A stretch of 64,000 bases of DNA from Paraburkholderia xenovorans LB400 (GTDB lineage: Bacteria; Pseudomonadota; Gammaproteobacteria; Burkholderiales; Burkholderiaceae): assembly GCF_000013645.1 (NCBI RefSeq), contig NC_007952.1, positions 434,001 to 498,000 of the forward strand, read 5' to 3'. A program made the position numbers and the translations under genes. Shown piece after piece: positions 9,000-17,059 of this stretch (position 1 is its first letter; each line of letters begins with the position of its first letter). The notes under the pieces are model-generated. The model saw nothing but the letters and a program-made list of their open reading frames with translations, was not told where the DNA came from and made no database searches.

Positions 9000-9839
9000 A
9001 TGGCTGACGTCACCTATTCTCGCGATAGCTATGTTGCTTCGACCCGCTCGTACCTGGGGCTTTCAAAAAGCGCCTTCTACAGATGGCTTTCGTGGATCGT
9101 GCCGGCCGTGGTGGTCGTGTTGTGGCAAATCGCGTCGCGTGTCGGACTGATCGCCCCTCAGGTTCTTCCCGCGCCTAGCAGCGTGCTGACAACCGCGCTG
9201 GATCTGGCCACACACGGTGATCTCTTCGTTCACCTCGGCGTGTCGCTGTTGCGTGCGGCCGCGGGCTTTGCAATCGGCGGAACGATCGGACTCGCGCTCG
9301 GCGTCCTGGTCGGTTTCTCGCCGCTCGCGCAGGCGCTGCTGGATCGCTCCATCCAGATGGTGCGCGCAATTCCTTTCCTCGCCATGCTGCCGCTCGTCAT
9401 CGTGTGGTTCGGTGTTGGCGAGGTGGCAAAAATCTTTCTGGTCGCGCTCGCGGTACTGTTCCCTATCTACATCAACACCATGCTCGGCATTCGCCAGATC
9501 GATCCGAAGCTGATGGAGCTCGCGAAGGTTGTCGGGTTGGACTGGCCCGCGGTGGTGCGACGGATCATTTTGCCCGGTGCGATGCCGTCGATCCTCACGG
9601 GTGTGCGTTATGCACTCGCGCACGCGTGGCTCGCGCTCGTCATTGCCGAAACGCTCGCGACGACCAAAGGCATCGGTTTTCTGGCAATGGATGCCCGCGA
9701 ATTCCTCCAGACCAACGTCATTCTGTTGACCATCATCATCTACGCGATCATCGGCGTGGTGGCGGACGCGCTCGTGCGGCTGCTTGAAGCGCATTTCCTC
9801 ACATGGCATGCGAATTACGCCAAAGGAGCGCGCAAGTGA
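9000..9839 (+). CDS. ssuC: ABC transporter permease, aliphatic sulfonate type (SsuC-like)
   Basis: The inner-membrane permease of a sulfonate/taurine/nitrate-class importer, 279 aa. About six hydrophobic helices are visible. The coupling-loop EAA motif lies around residues 172-200 (MELAKVVGLDWPAVVRRIILP), which contacts the ATPase downstream. The start at ATG 9000 has GGGA eight bases upstream. Its stop overlaps the start of the ATPase gene, so the subunits are translationally coupled. The SsuC assignment rests on family resemblance plus the flavin enzymes behind it; a related organosulfur or aromatic sulfonate substrate is equally possible. Confidence 0.85.
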   Translation: MADVTYSRDSYVASTRSYLGLSKSAFYRWLSWIVPAVVVVLWQIASRVGLIAPQVLPAPSSVLTTALDLATHGDLFVHLGVSLLRAAAGFAIGGTIGLALGVLVGFSPLAQALLDRSIQMVRAIPFLAMLPLVIVWFGVGEVAKIFLVALAVLFPIYINTMLGIRQIDPKLMELAKVVGLDWPAVVRRIILPGAMPSILTGVRYALAHAWLALVIAETLATTKGIGFLAMDAREFLQTNVILLTIIIYAIIGVVADALVRLLEAHFLTWHANYAKGARK

Positions 9840-10579
9840 GCATTGATTTTGCACTGCCCCAGGATGCCGCTATTCCGGCCGCCGCCGAAGAGCGAGTAAA
9901 CCGCACACCGCTCGCCGTTTCGGTGCGTGGTTTGCAGCGCCGCTACGGCGCGCGTGTCGTTATCGACGCGCTGGACCTCGATATCCGCGAAGGCGAATTC
10001 GTCACGCTGCTCGGGGAAAGCGGATGTGGCAAGACCACGCTGTTGCGTGCGCTGGCCGGGCTCGATCAGCCCGACGCCGGCCAGATTCGCGCGCCCGAAC
10101 GCCCTTCCGTCGTATTCCAGGAACACCGGCTACTACCCTGGGCGACGCTGTGGGAGAACGTCGTGCTCGGTCATGAAACGACGATTGGGCGTGTGGGCGC
10201 GACGCGCGCGTTGGCCGAAGTCGGGCTTTCCGGTCGCGAGGACGACTGGCCGCGCAATCTCTCCGGAGGTCAGGCGCAACGCGTGGCGTTGGCGCGCGGC
10301 CTCGTTCGCGACCCTGCCTTGCTGCTGCTCGATGAACCGTTCGCCGCGCTCGACGCGCTCACGCGGATCAAGATGCACGGACTCGTCAAGGAGCTGGTAG
10401 CGCGCCATCACCCCGGCGTGCTGCTCGTGACGCATGACGTGGACGAAGCGCTCACGCTTGCCGACAGGATTCTCGTGATGCGCTCGGGGCGCATCGCGGC
10501 TTCCTTCCACCCCAAAAACCACACGCCGCAGGCACTGCGGCCGATCCTGCTCGAAGAGCTCGGCGTTCAGTCTCACTGA
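9836..10579 (+). CDS. ssuB: ABC transporter ATP-binding protein (SsuB-like)
   Basis: The cytoplasmic ATPase of the importer, 247 aa. Visible motifs are Walker A GESGCGKTTLLR, the Q-loop in VVFQEHRLLPW, the signature LSGGQAQRVALARGL, Walker B LLLLDEPFAALD and the H-loop LLVTHDVDEAL. I chose GTG 9836, which overlaps the permease stop and has AAAGGAG seven bases upstream, over the longer open frame from 9803. The short, leucine-rich, family-typical layout and the QEHRLLPW segment match SsuB/TauB proteins. Confidence 0.88.
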   Translation: MSIDFALPQDAAIPAAAEERVNRTPLAVSVRGLQRRYGARVVIDALDLDIREGEFVTLLGESGCGKTTLLRALAGLDQPDAGQIRAPERPSVVFQEHRLLPWATLWENVVLGHETTIGRVGATRALAEVGLSGREDDWPRNLSGGQAQRVALARGLVRDPALLLLDEPFAALDALTRIKMHGLVKELVARHHPGVLLVTHDVDEALTLADRILVMRSGRIAASFHPKNHTPQALRPILLEELGVQSH

Positions 10580-10615
10580 GCGCTTTTTCTGCATGACTCC
10601 AAGGACCTGACAAGG

Positions 10616-11620
10616 ATGAACGATTCTTCACTGAGCCGCCGCCAACTGCTGCGCGCGGCGGGTGGCCTGCTGGCCGGCGCTGCCGCCAGCAGCCTGTTTC
10701 CGGTTCGCGCGGCCGAGCCGCGCAAGCTGACACGCAACACCGATACGGTTCGCGTCGGCTGGGGATATGGCAGCCTGCCGGACATTGCCAGGCAGCGCGG
10801 CGTGTTCGAAAAGACGCTGGCTGCAAAGGGCATCGAGGTCGAATGGGTCGGGCCGTTCCCGAATCATGCGCCTTCGATTCAGGCAGTTGTTGGCGGCAGC
10901 GCGGATTTCGGCTTCTGGGGATCGACAACGCCGGCACTGGCCGCGATGCTGGCCGGCTCACCACTCGTGTTCAATGCGTTCGACATCTATTCGCCGCGCT
11001 CGACTGCGATCATCGTGAAGAAAACGAGCGGCATCAATTCGGTTGCCGATCTCGTGGGCCGCAAGGTCGCGATCAACCGGTCGGGACTGGGCGAATTCCT
11101 GCTGATTGCAGCGCTGGAGAAGAATCATATCGACCGCAGCAAGGTCGAGTTCGTCTACCTGAATCCGCCCGATGCCGCGCCGGCGTTTGCGCAAGGCGTA
11201 GTCGACGCCTGGTCGATGTGGTCCCCGGCCGTGGATATCGCGCGCTATAGCAACAACGCCAAGGACATTTTTAACGAAGGACGCGACCTCGATTTCCTGA
11301 TCGATTACAGCTCTCTCGTGACGCGCCGGAAATTTACCGAAGAGAATTCCGAGCTGATTCGCGCGGTGATCGATGCGTATTACGTCGAAGGCGCGTGGCA
11401 GTCGGCGCATTCCGCCGAATCCGAACAGCTCGTGCAGAGGGAAGCCAAATATCCGGATCAGGTGCGCGACTATCTGACCAGCCTGAAACGCGTGAATCAA
11501 TTCCATGAACCCGACGACGCCGCATTCATCGCGCAGTTCCAACGCGCCGCCGACTGGCTTGCGGAACGCAAGATCATCAACTCGCGAATCAAGGTCGCGG
11601 ATTACAGCGTCAAGGTTTGA
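10616..11620 (+). CDS. ssuA: sulfonate-type ABC substrate-binding protein (SsuA-like)
   Basis: A periplasmic binding protein of 334 aa. The N-terminus carries a twin-arginine-like motif (SRRQLLRA), a hydrophobic core and an ARA-type cleavage region near residues 30-35, so Tat or Sec export is likely. The mature part begins with the type II binding-protein strand TVRVGWGYG. The phrase NHAPSIQAVVGGSADFGFWG is typical of SsuA/NrtA-like receptors. It lies 36 bp after the ATPase gene in one operon. Confidence 0.87.
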   Translation: MNDSSLSRRQLLRAAGGLLAGAAASSLFPVRAAEPRKLTRNTDTVRVGWGYGSLPDIARQRGVFEKTLAAKGIEVEWVGPFPNHAPSIQAVVGGSADFGFWGSTTPALAAMLAGSPLVFNAFDIYSPRSTAIIVKKTSGINSVADLVGRKVAINRSGLGEFLLIAALEKNHIDRSKVEFVYLNPPDAAPAFAQGVVDAWSMWSPAVDIARYSNNAKDIFNEGRDLDFLIDYSSLVTRRKFTEENSELIRAVIDAYYVEGAWQSAHSAESEQLVQREAKYPDQVRDYLTSLKRVNQFHEPDDAAFIAQFQRAADWLAERKIINSRIKVADYSVKV

Positions 11621-11631
11621 CGGGACATATC

Positions 11632-12846
11632 ATGGGAACCACGCTTGTCTCGCCATTGTCAGCAACACTCGGGTTTGCTGAAACCATCGACCATATCGCA
11701 TCGACCGCGGCGGAGCGGGAACGCAATCACCGTTTGCCGCACGAGGAGATCGCGATGCTCAAGGAGCTCGGCTTCGGTGCGCTGCGCTTGCCGGCGGATG
11801 CCGGCGGGCGAGGCGTCTCGTTGAGCGAGCTTTTCACTGTAGCGCGCGATGTTGCGGCGGCGGATTCGAACATCGCTCACGCTTTTCGCAATCATCTGTG
11901 GCAGGTGGAAGCGGCGCTCAGACGCCGGGATCATCCGTTCCATGCGCACGTTCTCGATCTGACGAGTAAGAATAAAACCGTCGGCCTCAGTTTCACCGAG
12001 ACCGATGCCGTGGCGGCTGGCGCGCGTCCGAGCAAGGTGTTAAGCAGGCTCGAATGGGACGAAGCGCGGCGCGTATATATCGGCTCAGGCGTGAAGGTCT
12101 ACGCGACCGGCAACCTCTACAACGACGCATTCGTCGGCCTTGCGGTGGAAAGCCGTGAGGGCAGGACCGTGCAGTACGTGTTGGACCGAGGCCAGGGCGT
12201 CAGTAACGATGACGACTGGCAGGGATTCGGCCAGCGCCTGACGGGCTCAGGCACGGCGAAGTTTGATGCCGTGACCGTGCCCGCGGCGCATGTCTATCCG
12301 ACCGATCCGCCGCGAACCGACGAAGCAGCGCCTTGGGGATACAGCTTCCACCAGGTTTATCTGACCAACTGCATCGCGGGCATTGTGCGGCGGGTCGCGT
12401 TGGACGCCGTCGAAGTTTTGCGCGCACGCGGGCGCAACTTCTATCACGGCGACGGCGCGCATCCTACCGATGAGCCGGTACTGCAAACGCTGCTTGGCCG
12501 GATTCGCGCCTACGCGGCGAGCGTCGAGGCAACCGCCGATCGCGCTGTGTCAACGCTTCAGCGCGCATGGGATAGTTATGGAACGGCCGATGAATATGAC
12601 ACCACGCTGGCCGCAACGCTCGCCGCAGCGGAAGCCAAGGTAGTGATCGACGATCTTGCTCCGCAGATCGCCAGCTGGCTGATCGATCTTGGATCGGGCT
12701 CGGTTGTGTCACGCGTGGGTGCGCTGGATCGGCACTGGCGCAACATCAAGGTGATTGCTTCGCACAATCCGCGTTTGTACAAGGAGCGGTTGCTTGGGCA
12801 GAACCTGCTGACCGGCCAGCTTCCGCCCACGGGCGCGTTCTTCTGA
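11632..12846 (+). CDS. acyl-CoA dehydrogenase-fold flavin monooxygenase (DszC/SfnB-like)
   Basis: A 404-aa protein of the acyl-CoA dehydrogenase superfamily. It has an N-terminal helical domain, a central beta domain (LSFTETDAVAAGARPS, the usual flavin-contact region) and a C-terminal helical bundle. The ending LLTGQLPPTGAFF is like DszC/SfnB proteins, which use reduced flavin and O2 on organosulfur compounds. It starts 11 bp after the binding-protein stop and is the last gene of the transport operon, so it probably processes the imported compound. A separate flavin reductase is not present in the window. Confidence 0.83.
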   Translation: MGTTLVSPLSATLGFAETIDHIASTAAERERNHRLPHEEIAMLKELGFGALRLPADAGGRGVSLSELFTVARDVAAADSNIAHAFRNHLWQVEAALRRRDHPFHAHVLDLTSKNKTVGLSFTETDAVAAGARPSKVLSRLEWDEARRVYIGSGVKVYATGNLYNDAFVGLAVESREGRTVQYVLDRGQGVSNDDDWQGFGQRLTGSGTAKFDAVTVPAAHVYPTDPPRTDEAAPWGYSFHQVYLTNCIAGIVRRVALDAVEVLRARGRNFYHGDGAHPTDEPVLQTLLGRIRAYAASVEATADRAVSTLQRAWDSYGTADEYDTTLAATLAAAEAKVVIDDLAPQIASWLIDLGSGSVVSRVGALDRHWRNIKVIASHNPRLYKERLLGQNLLTGQLPPTGAFF

Positions 12847-12853
12847 ACGTACA

Positions 12854-12880
12854 GCACGTCCTGCGTGATGCGGGACGTGC
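12854..12880. terminator. hairpin between convergent genes
   Basis: The arms GCACGTCCTGC and GCGGGACGTGC pair almost perfectly around the loop GTGAT, with extra pairing outside (AGCAC/GTGCT). It sits in the 42 bp between the converging stops at 12846 and 12889, so it likely acts in both directions. No T-run follows on either side. Confidence 0.6.
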
Positions 12881-12888
12881 GGCTGTGC

Positions 12889-13950
12889 TCAGTTCGAAAG
12901 GAGCCGCTTGACGCGCGGCACGACCTCTTCTGCAAAGATGCGCATATCCGCTTCGAAAGGCTGGAACTGCAACATGAAGAGTTCGATGCCCGCCCGATGA
13001 AACGCGGCAACGCGCTGCGCGACGGTGTCGTAATCGCCGACCAGCCCTGCGGACGTGCCGCCGTTCGACCCGACGCGCGGCGATTGCGCGAAGGTCTGGT
13101 GCATCACGGCTTTCGGATCGATATTGGCCTTCTGCCGCTCGCGCAGCGGCTTGTCCAACTCGGCCAGCGCGAACAGATGCGCGAGGTGAGCTTCTGCCTG
13201 CGCCTGGGTTTCGCGTGCGATCACGAAGGCCGACAGACCGAACCGCAACGCATCCTGCCCGGCGGGACGCGCGCGTGCGGATACATCGGCGATCAGACGC
13301 GCTACGTCGTCGTGCGGCTGACCGTTGATGAACCACACGTCGCCGTGCGCCGCCACCAGTTCGCGCGCCGGCTCCGACTCGCCGCCCACATAAATGCGCG
13401 GACGCGCGCGAAACGGATCGGCGGGACGCAACTGATATTCGTCGATATGAAAGTTATCGCCGTGATGATTCAGCACTTCGCCGCGCAGCAGCGCAGAGAC
13501 GACTTCGATCCATTCGCGGCCATACGCGTAACGCTCATCGTGCTCGGGAAAGCCAATGCCGGCACGTTCGAGTTCCGGACGATTCCACGCATTCACCAGG
13601 TTGATCGCAAAGCGCCCGCCGCTGATGTGCTCGATCTGCTGAGCCATCTTTGCGAGCACGACCGGGTGATAGAGATACGGCTTGATCGCCGTGATGATCT
13701 CGATGCGTGACGTTAGCGCCGCCAATGCTGCCGATGCGGTCCACGCCTCGAGCTGATCGAGCGAAGGGTCATGCGGATTGATCGTGTGCTGGGCGACGAG
13801 CACCGAGTCGTATCCGAGGCGCTCGGCCTCGAGTACGAGTGCCTTGTTGCGGGCCCAGGAAGCATCATAGGGTTCTGCGGGATCCTGCAACGCGGCGCGG
13901 CTACCGTGCACAAGTGCCCAGACGCCGAAGCGTGGAAGTTTGGCTGACAT
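12889..13950 (-). CDS. LLM-class flavin-dependent monooxygenase (SsuD-like)
   Basis: A bacterial luciferase-like (beta/alpha)8 monooxygenase of 353 aa that takes FMNH2 from a separate reductase. Characteristic features are AERLGYDSVLVAQHT, the strand IEIITAIKPYLYHPVVLAKM, the phosphate-binding segment ISGGRFAINLVNAWNRPE and RIYVGGESEPARELVAAH. Such enzymes desulfonate alkanesulfonates (SsuD) or oxidise sulfones (SfnG), and its position beside the SsuABC/DszC-like genes supports an organosulfur role. It is transcribed toward that operon, so it has its own promoter. The exact substrate is unknown. Confidence 0.86.
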   Translation of the reverse strand: MSAKLPRFGVWALVHGSRAALQDPAEPYDASWARNKALVLEAERLGYDSVLVAQHTINPHDPSLDQLEAWTASAALAALTSRIEIITAIKPYLYHPVVLAKMAQQIEHISGGRFAINLVNAWNRPELERAGIGFPEHDERYAYGREWIEVVSALLRGEVLNHHGDNFHIDEYQLRPADPFRARPRIYVGGESEPARELVAAHGDVWFINGQPHDDVARLIADVSARARPAGQDALRFGLSAFVIARETQAQAEAHLAHLFALAELDKPLRERQKANIDPKAVMHQTFAQSPRVGSNGGTSAGLVGDYDTVAQRVAAFHRAGIELFMLQFQPFEADMRIFAEEVVPRVKRLLSN

Positions 13951-14573
13951 CGCTTTGATACGCGGGGAAGTGGAGGGGGTAAAACGCCCATGTTAGCGTT
14001 ACCTGCGTGTGCGGCCTTCCAATTTGTATCGATATGGAAGTGACGGAAAGGCATTAAGGCTTGTGTCGCGTTCGCTTTGGTCGAGTGGCCGAGCTGCTTT
14101 GACAATCGCGAGAGGCTGTCTTGCTTCGCGGCCGCGCGCGTTGGGCTGGCCGTTTTTTCTGTCGGCGCGAATATGCGTGCCGATCGATGCAGGCCAGTAG
14201 TTGGATGAAGGCCACAGTCGAATGGCCGTTACCAGTTTCTACGAACGCGTACTATCGACCCATTGGCGCCCTTCAGCGAATTTTTGCGAATGTCACTATC
14301 ACGCTCCAAAGCAGCCACTCTGGTTAATACAGGCTGATCGGTGCGACTGACGGCCCCGTTCTGAGGTCATTTTGTTTTGTCGACGCTCACCGGGATTTAC
14401 GTTAAACGAGGCGCTCATCGCATCTGTCGTCGCGTTGCCTGCGAGTGGTGATGTCCGCGCCGACTGAATACATCAGCGGCAGACAGGCCCAACCGATTAG
14501 AGCTTTCCATCGACCTCTGCCAAGCTCTTGCCAAGTCTGAGGGCGAATAGAAAGCTTTCCGCCATTGCTCAGC
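13951..14573. other. intergenic region carrying the left 49-bp repeat
   Basis: About 620 bp without a supported gene. It carries the left copy of the inverted dispersed repeat at 14202-14250. Short open frames here lack ribosome binding sites and good composition. The region from about 14250 to 14400 is richer in A/T than the flanks, which fits insertion or decay. Confidence 0.5.
14202..14250 (+). repeat. 49-bp dispersed repeat, left inverted copy
   Basis: It runs from TGGATGAAGGCCACAG to TACGAACGCGT and contains GGCCGTTACCAGTTTCTACG. It matches the reverse complement of 16233-16281 at 46 of 49 positions. The two copies face each other across the ParA-like and DUF2188-like genes. Confidence 0.85.
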
Positions 14574-14777
14574 TCAGACCTTACGCCAATGGTCGGGCAT
14601 TCGTTTGTCACTCAGATGCCGGACGCGAGCAACATGCAGCGGGCTTGCCGGGTGATTATTCTTTGCCCAAGCAATCGCCTCCGCCTGTGTCTTGAAAGTT
14701 GCGAGTGGCACGCTGGTATGTGCCGGCTCGACGGTAAAACCTGAAGCTTTTTCGTTTATGAACAGACTGTTACTCAT
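14574..14777 (-). CDS. 67-aa DUF2188-like small protein
   Basis: The ATG at 14777 has GGAGG eight bases upstream, so I prefer it to an in-frame start further out. The protein starts MSNSLFINEKASGFTVEP. The pattern of an aromatic/valine strand, then FKTQAEAIAWAKNNH, then a V-R-rich strand recalls the small DUF2188 fold, in which a 'T-x-x-EA' helix follows a short beta hairpin. The resemblance is by eye. It lies 51 bp after the ParA-like gene in the same direction, so the two are probably one operon and may act together. It is basic near the C-terminus (RVRHLSDKRMPDHWRKV), which would suit nucleic-acid or partner binding. Confidence 0.6.
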   Translation of the reverse strand: MSNSLFINEKASGFTVEPAHTSVPLATFKTQAEAIAWAKNNHPASPLHVARVRHLSDKRMPDHWRKV

Positions 14778-14828
14778 ATCACCTGCCTCCTGGCTTGCTG
14801 GCAAACGGCCAGCACGTTGCGTCGCAAG

Positions 14829-15851
14829 TTAAAGACGCGACACGAGCTCATCCATTGCTACCTTGGCGTTTTCTAGGTAGTCGTCTTTAACCTGTACGCG
14901 GTGGCCGTTGATGGTTTGCTTTCCGACTTGCAGTTTGGAAAAAGGAAGTCCTTTTGCGAATGCAACGACGCCTGTCGTCTGGAAGTCCCGGATTTCGACA
15001 AAACCTTTGGGTATCGTTTTAAAGCCGAAAATTTCAGGGTTTGATTTCAGCAATTTTGTGATGTCCGTCTCGATTGCGGCCAGCACGGCGGCGTAGGCAG
15101 ATGCGGCTCCCATGTACTGTGTGATGCGATTTTTTACGATTAGATGCACCTTGGGAAGCGGTCGACCCGCAGCCTTGAGTTTCGTGGCAAAAGCATAAGC
15201 CGCGTAGATTTCTGACGGCAGCTTCAGTCCATAGATAAGAGAAAAGGCATTCTGGATCGCGCGCCGCGAAGAGTCGTCCGCCATCACCGGCAAGACGATG
15301 CGGTCGGTCGCTGCAAGTGCGATCTGGGTGTAGAGAGAAAAGCTGGGGTTGCAATCGAGGAACACGGTGTCATATTCGTCTTCGACCTGGGCCAGGAAGT
15401 CCTTCAGCCAGTCGACAACGGCAATCCAGGGATTCGTGCCGGGAATCTGGTTGTTGGCGAGAGTATTGACCGCATTCGCCTGCAATTCAAGCAGCGGATC
15501 ACCACATACTAGGTGAATGTTCTTCGCAACCCCCTTGTTGTACTCATGCGGGAGCGTGATGAAGTCTTGAGCGTCAAAGGCGGGCGGCGAATACGGTGCT
15601 GGTAGCCGGAGCTGGAAATACCCTCCAACACTGCAGCGAGGAACAAGCCCCTGCCGCTCCAGGAGCTTTTCGCTACCCTTGCTGTTCAGACCGCCGAGCA
15701 ACAGTTCCGACAGGTTTGCTTGAGGACACATGTCGACGGCGAGCACCCGTTTTTTCGGGTGTTTCTCCGCATAGCGCACGATTGACTGGAAAGCCAGGCT
15801 GGTCTTCCCGGTGCCTCCCTTGTTGTTCCAAAAAGCGTACCGGATTTCCAT
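14829..15851 (-). CDS. orphan ParA/MinD-family ATPase
   Basis: A 340-aa P-loop ATPase with the deviant Walker A motif NNKGGTGKTS at residues 9-18 and a partner region VLAVDMCPQANLSELL. The Walker B/switch segment is YDTVFLDCNPSFSLYTQIAL, followed by RIVLPVMADDSSRRAIQNA. These features define ParA-type ATPases, which move DNA or protein cargo by ATP-dependent patterning. It is longer than MinD and has no ParB gene beside it. The C-terminal third (KVHLIVKNRITQYMG onward) looks specific to this subgroup. The ATG at 15851 is preceded by AGGGG. Nested palindromes sit directly upstream, and a 67-aa gene follows. Inverted 49-bp repeats flank the pair. Confidence 0.85.
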   Translation of the reverse strand: MEIRYAFWNNKGGTGKTSLAFQSIVRYAEKHPKKRVLAVDMCPQANLSELLLGGLNSKGSEKLLERQGLVPRCSVGGYFQLRLPAPYSPPAFDAQDFITLPHEYNKGVAKNIHLVCGDPLLELQANAVNTLANNQIPGTNPWIAVVDWLKDFLAQVEDEYDTVFLDCNPSFSLYTQIALAATDRIVLPVMADDSSRRAIQNAFSLIYGLKLPSEIYAAYAFATKLKAAGRPLPKVHLIVKNRITQYMGAASAYAAVLAAIETDITKLLKSNPEIFGFKTIPKGFVEIRDFQTTGVVAFAKGLPFSKLQVGKQTINGHRVQVKDDYLENAKVAMDELVSRL

Positions 15852-15868
15852 ACCAAGGCCCCTATCAT

Positions 15869-15908
15869 AGTGTCGCTACCAGACGGACGTGCGTCCATTT
15901 GAGACACT
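15869..15908. promoter_or_regulatory. nested inverted repeats upstream of the ParA-like gene
   Basis: AGTGTC at 15869-15874 pairs with GACACT at 15903-15908. Inside it, GGACG at 15885-15889 pairs with CGTCC at 15892-15896. The element begins 18 bp upstream of the start codon at 15851. Such sites upstream of parA genes are often autoregulatory operators or centromere-like sites; which one applies here is not known. Confidence 0.45.
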
Positions 15909-16502
15909 GTAACGTCAAACGTGGACAACTTCAAGTCCAATTTGTAACTCCGCCGCTGTAACTGGGGATGCGCCCGACGTCGCGGGCAACGGGCATCAAC
16001 TGGGTACTTGAAGAACGGCGGTACGCTCGAGAAGGCGCAGAGTTGGCCAATCATGCGTTGACACTACACTGCAACCAATATTCGAGAGCGGCCCAGTTTG
16101 AAGAGATCGAACGGTTTTCTTTTTAGGACATGGACAGATATTCCGCGTCGAATCTACGCTGGACTTCGGCCATTCGATCATATAGGTCGAATGTCTCTTG
16201 ATGGCCGCTTTCACCCGCAGAGCCGTGGCGCCACGCATTCGTAGAAACTGGTAACGGCCGTTCGTCTGTGGCCTTCATCCACCGGTTGAATCCGCCCCGA
16301 TGAGCAGCCAGCCAGTGGGCCGAGCGAGCACGTAACAAATACACCGCTATGTCGAGTCGATGGAGATGGCTGGCCGTTACGGTCACTATAAGGACCCCGA
16401 CGACAGACCTGCGCATTTGCCTGGACGGGGGCAGTCTGCTCGCGCTCGCCGCTGCTGCGCTATTTTCGCAAGAACGTTCACTTCAACGCAGCAACGCCCG
16501 CC
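15909..16502. other. intergenic region with the right 49-bp repeat
   Basis: About 590 bp with no supported gene. It holds the right copy of the dispersed repeat and, around 16150-16200, short repeated TTCGA/TCGAA motifs of the same flavour. A CGCCCGC/GCGGGCG hairpin lies at about 16496-16513. Confidence 0.45.
16233..16281 (-). repeat. 49-bp dispersed repeat, right inverted copy
   Basis: This is the reverse-complement partner of 14202-14250, with three mismatches. Together the two copies enclose about 2.0 kb that holds only the ParA-like and DUF2188-like genes. Confidence 0.85.
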
Positions 16503-16799
16503 CTACGCGGGCGATGATGACCAGAATCCGCCGCGACACTCAACAAATGAACGCCACTTCGCCGCACTACCCTCGGCAGTCGGCGCAACCGTCAGTTTCG
16601 ATTCTTTCCCGCCATCCTGACCGGTCTTGTCGTCGACCAACTGCAGCTTGCTACGCGCATCTAGGATCCTCATCTTGACCTCTTGTCGGACGTAGTAGTT
16701 TTTCTCCGCCACTGTATCAACTTCAAGCATTGGATCGGTCTCCGACTTTGACACCTGTCGAATCAAACCTTTTAGCGCACCCAGTTGCTCTCTCCACAC
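16503..16799 (-). pseudogene. possible gene fragment, weak HemX-like resemblance
   Basis: The frame reads through WREQLGALKGLIRQ and then KNYYVRQEVKMRILDARSKL. This spacing of a Trp, an L-x-x-L-I stretch and an aromatic-V/L-R-E/Q-x-x-K-x-R-I/L-L-D/N-A-R motif recalls the middle of HemX (the uroporphyrinogen-III methyltransferase-like membrane protein). No membrane segment or family N-terminus is present, and the C-terminus runs into low-complexity sequence and a hairpin. It is therefore either a decayed fragment or an unrelated small protein. The resemblance is my own and needs a profile search. Confidence 0.3.
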
Positions 16800-16839
16800 C
16801 CGGCCTGATTTATAATCACCAAGCCTTCGGGAAACACCC

Positions 16840-17035
16840 AGAGGTCAGGTTTGGAAGCCTGCGATACAAACCGCACACCCGCCCAGGCGGGCGTGCGTCT
16901 ACTGCTGCACGTCTATATTCCAATGGGCGGGCTGTAGTGGGGGAGCCGCAAGGCTCGCCGGTCTGTTTGTATCCCGGTCTTCCAATCCCGCTACCTGCCC
17001 GCTCACCCACTTTCCAAGCGAGTGTCGGGCGATCT
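16840..17035 (+). ncRNA. strongly structured RNA candidate upstream of the 153-aa gene
   Basis: TTGGAAG at 16851-16857 pairs with CTTCCAA at 16979-16985. After a symmetric 5-nt internal loop, GATACAAAC at 16863-16871 pairs with GTTTGTATC at 16965-16973. Inside this long stem lie a GC-rich hairpin (GCACACCCGCC with GGCGGGCGTGC, 16873-16896) and the hairpin GAGCC-GCAA-GGCTC (16943-16956), capped by a GNRA tetraloop. A third stem GCCCG/CGGGC follows at 16997-17030. The element ends about 30 bp before the start codon of the next gene. A shadow translation contains GEPQGSP, a string I associate with spurious 'ash-like' annotations upstream of small accessory genes in proteobacteria. That suggests the conservation lies in the RNA rather than a protein. 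Confidence 0.6.
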
Positions 17036-17059
17036 GAGCAGTAACAGGGAGATCGCACC

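Noticed and set aside
14402..14611. Minus-strand open frame of 69 codons beyond the DUF2188-like gene
   Set aside because: It overlaps the end of the small gene, has no ribosome binding site and no sensible composition.
14202..16281. An insertion sequence with the 49-bp repeats as terminal inverted repeats
   Set aside because: No transposase gene lies between the repeats, no target duplication was seen, and such repeats commonly occur as dispersed intergenic elements.
16730..17044. Plus-strand open frame of 104 codons over the structured RNA
   Set aside because: Its composition fits a translated RNA structure rather than a protein, and its features are explained by the hairpins. It contains the GEPQGSP string only as a by-product.
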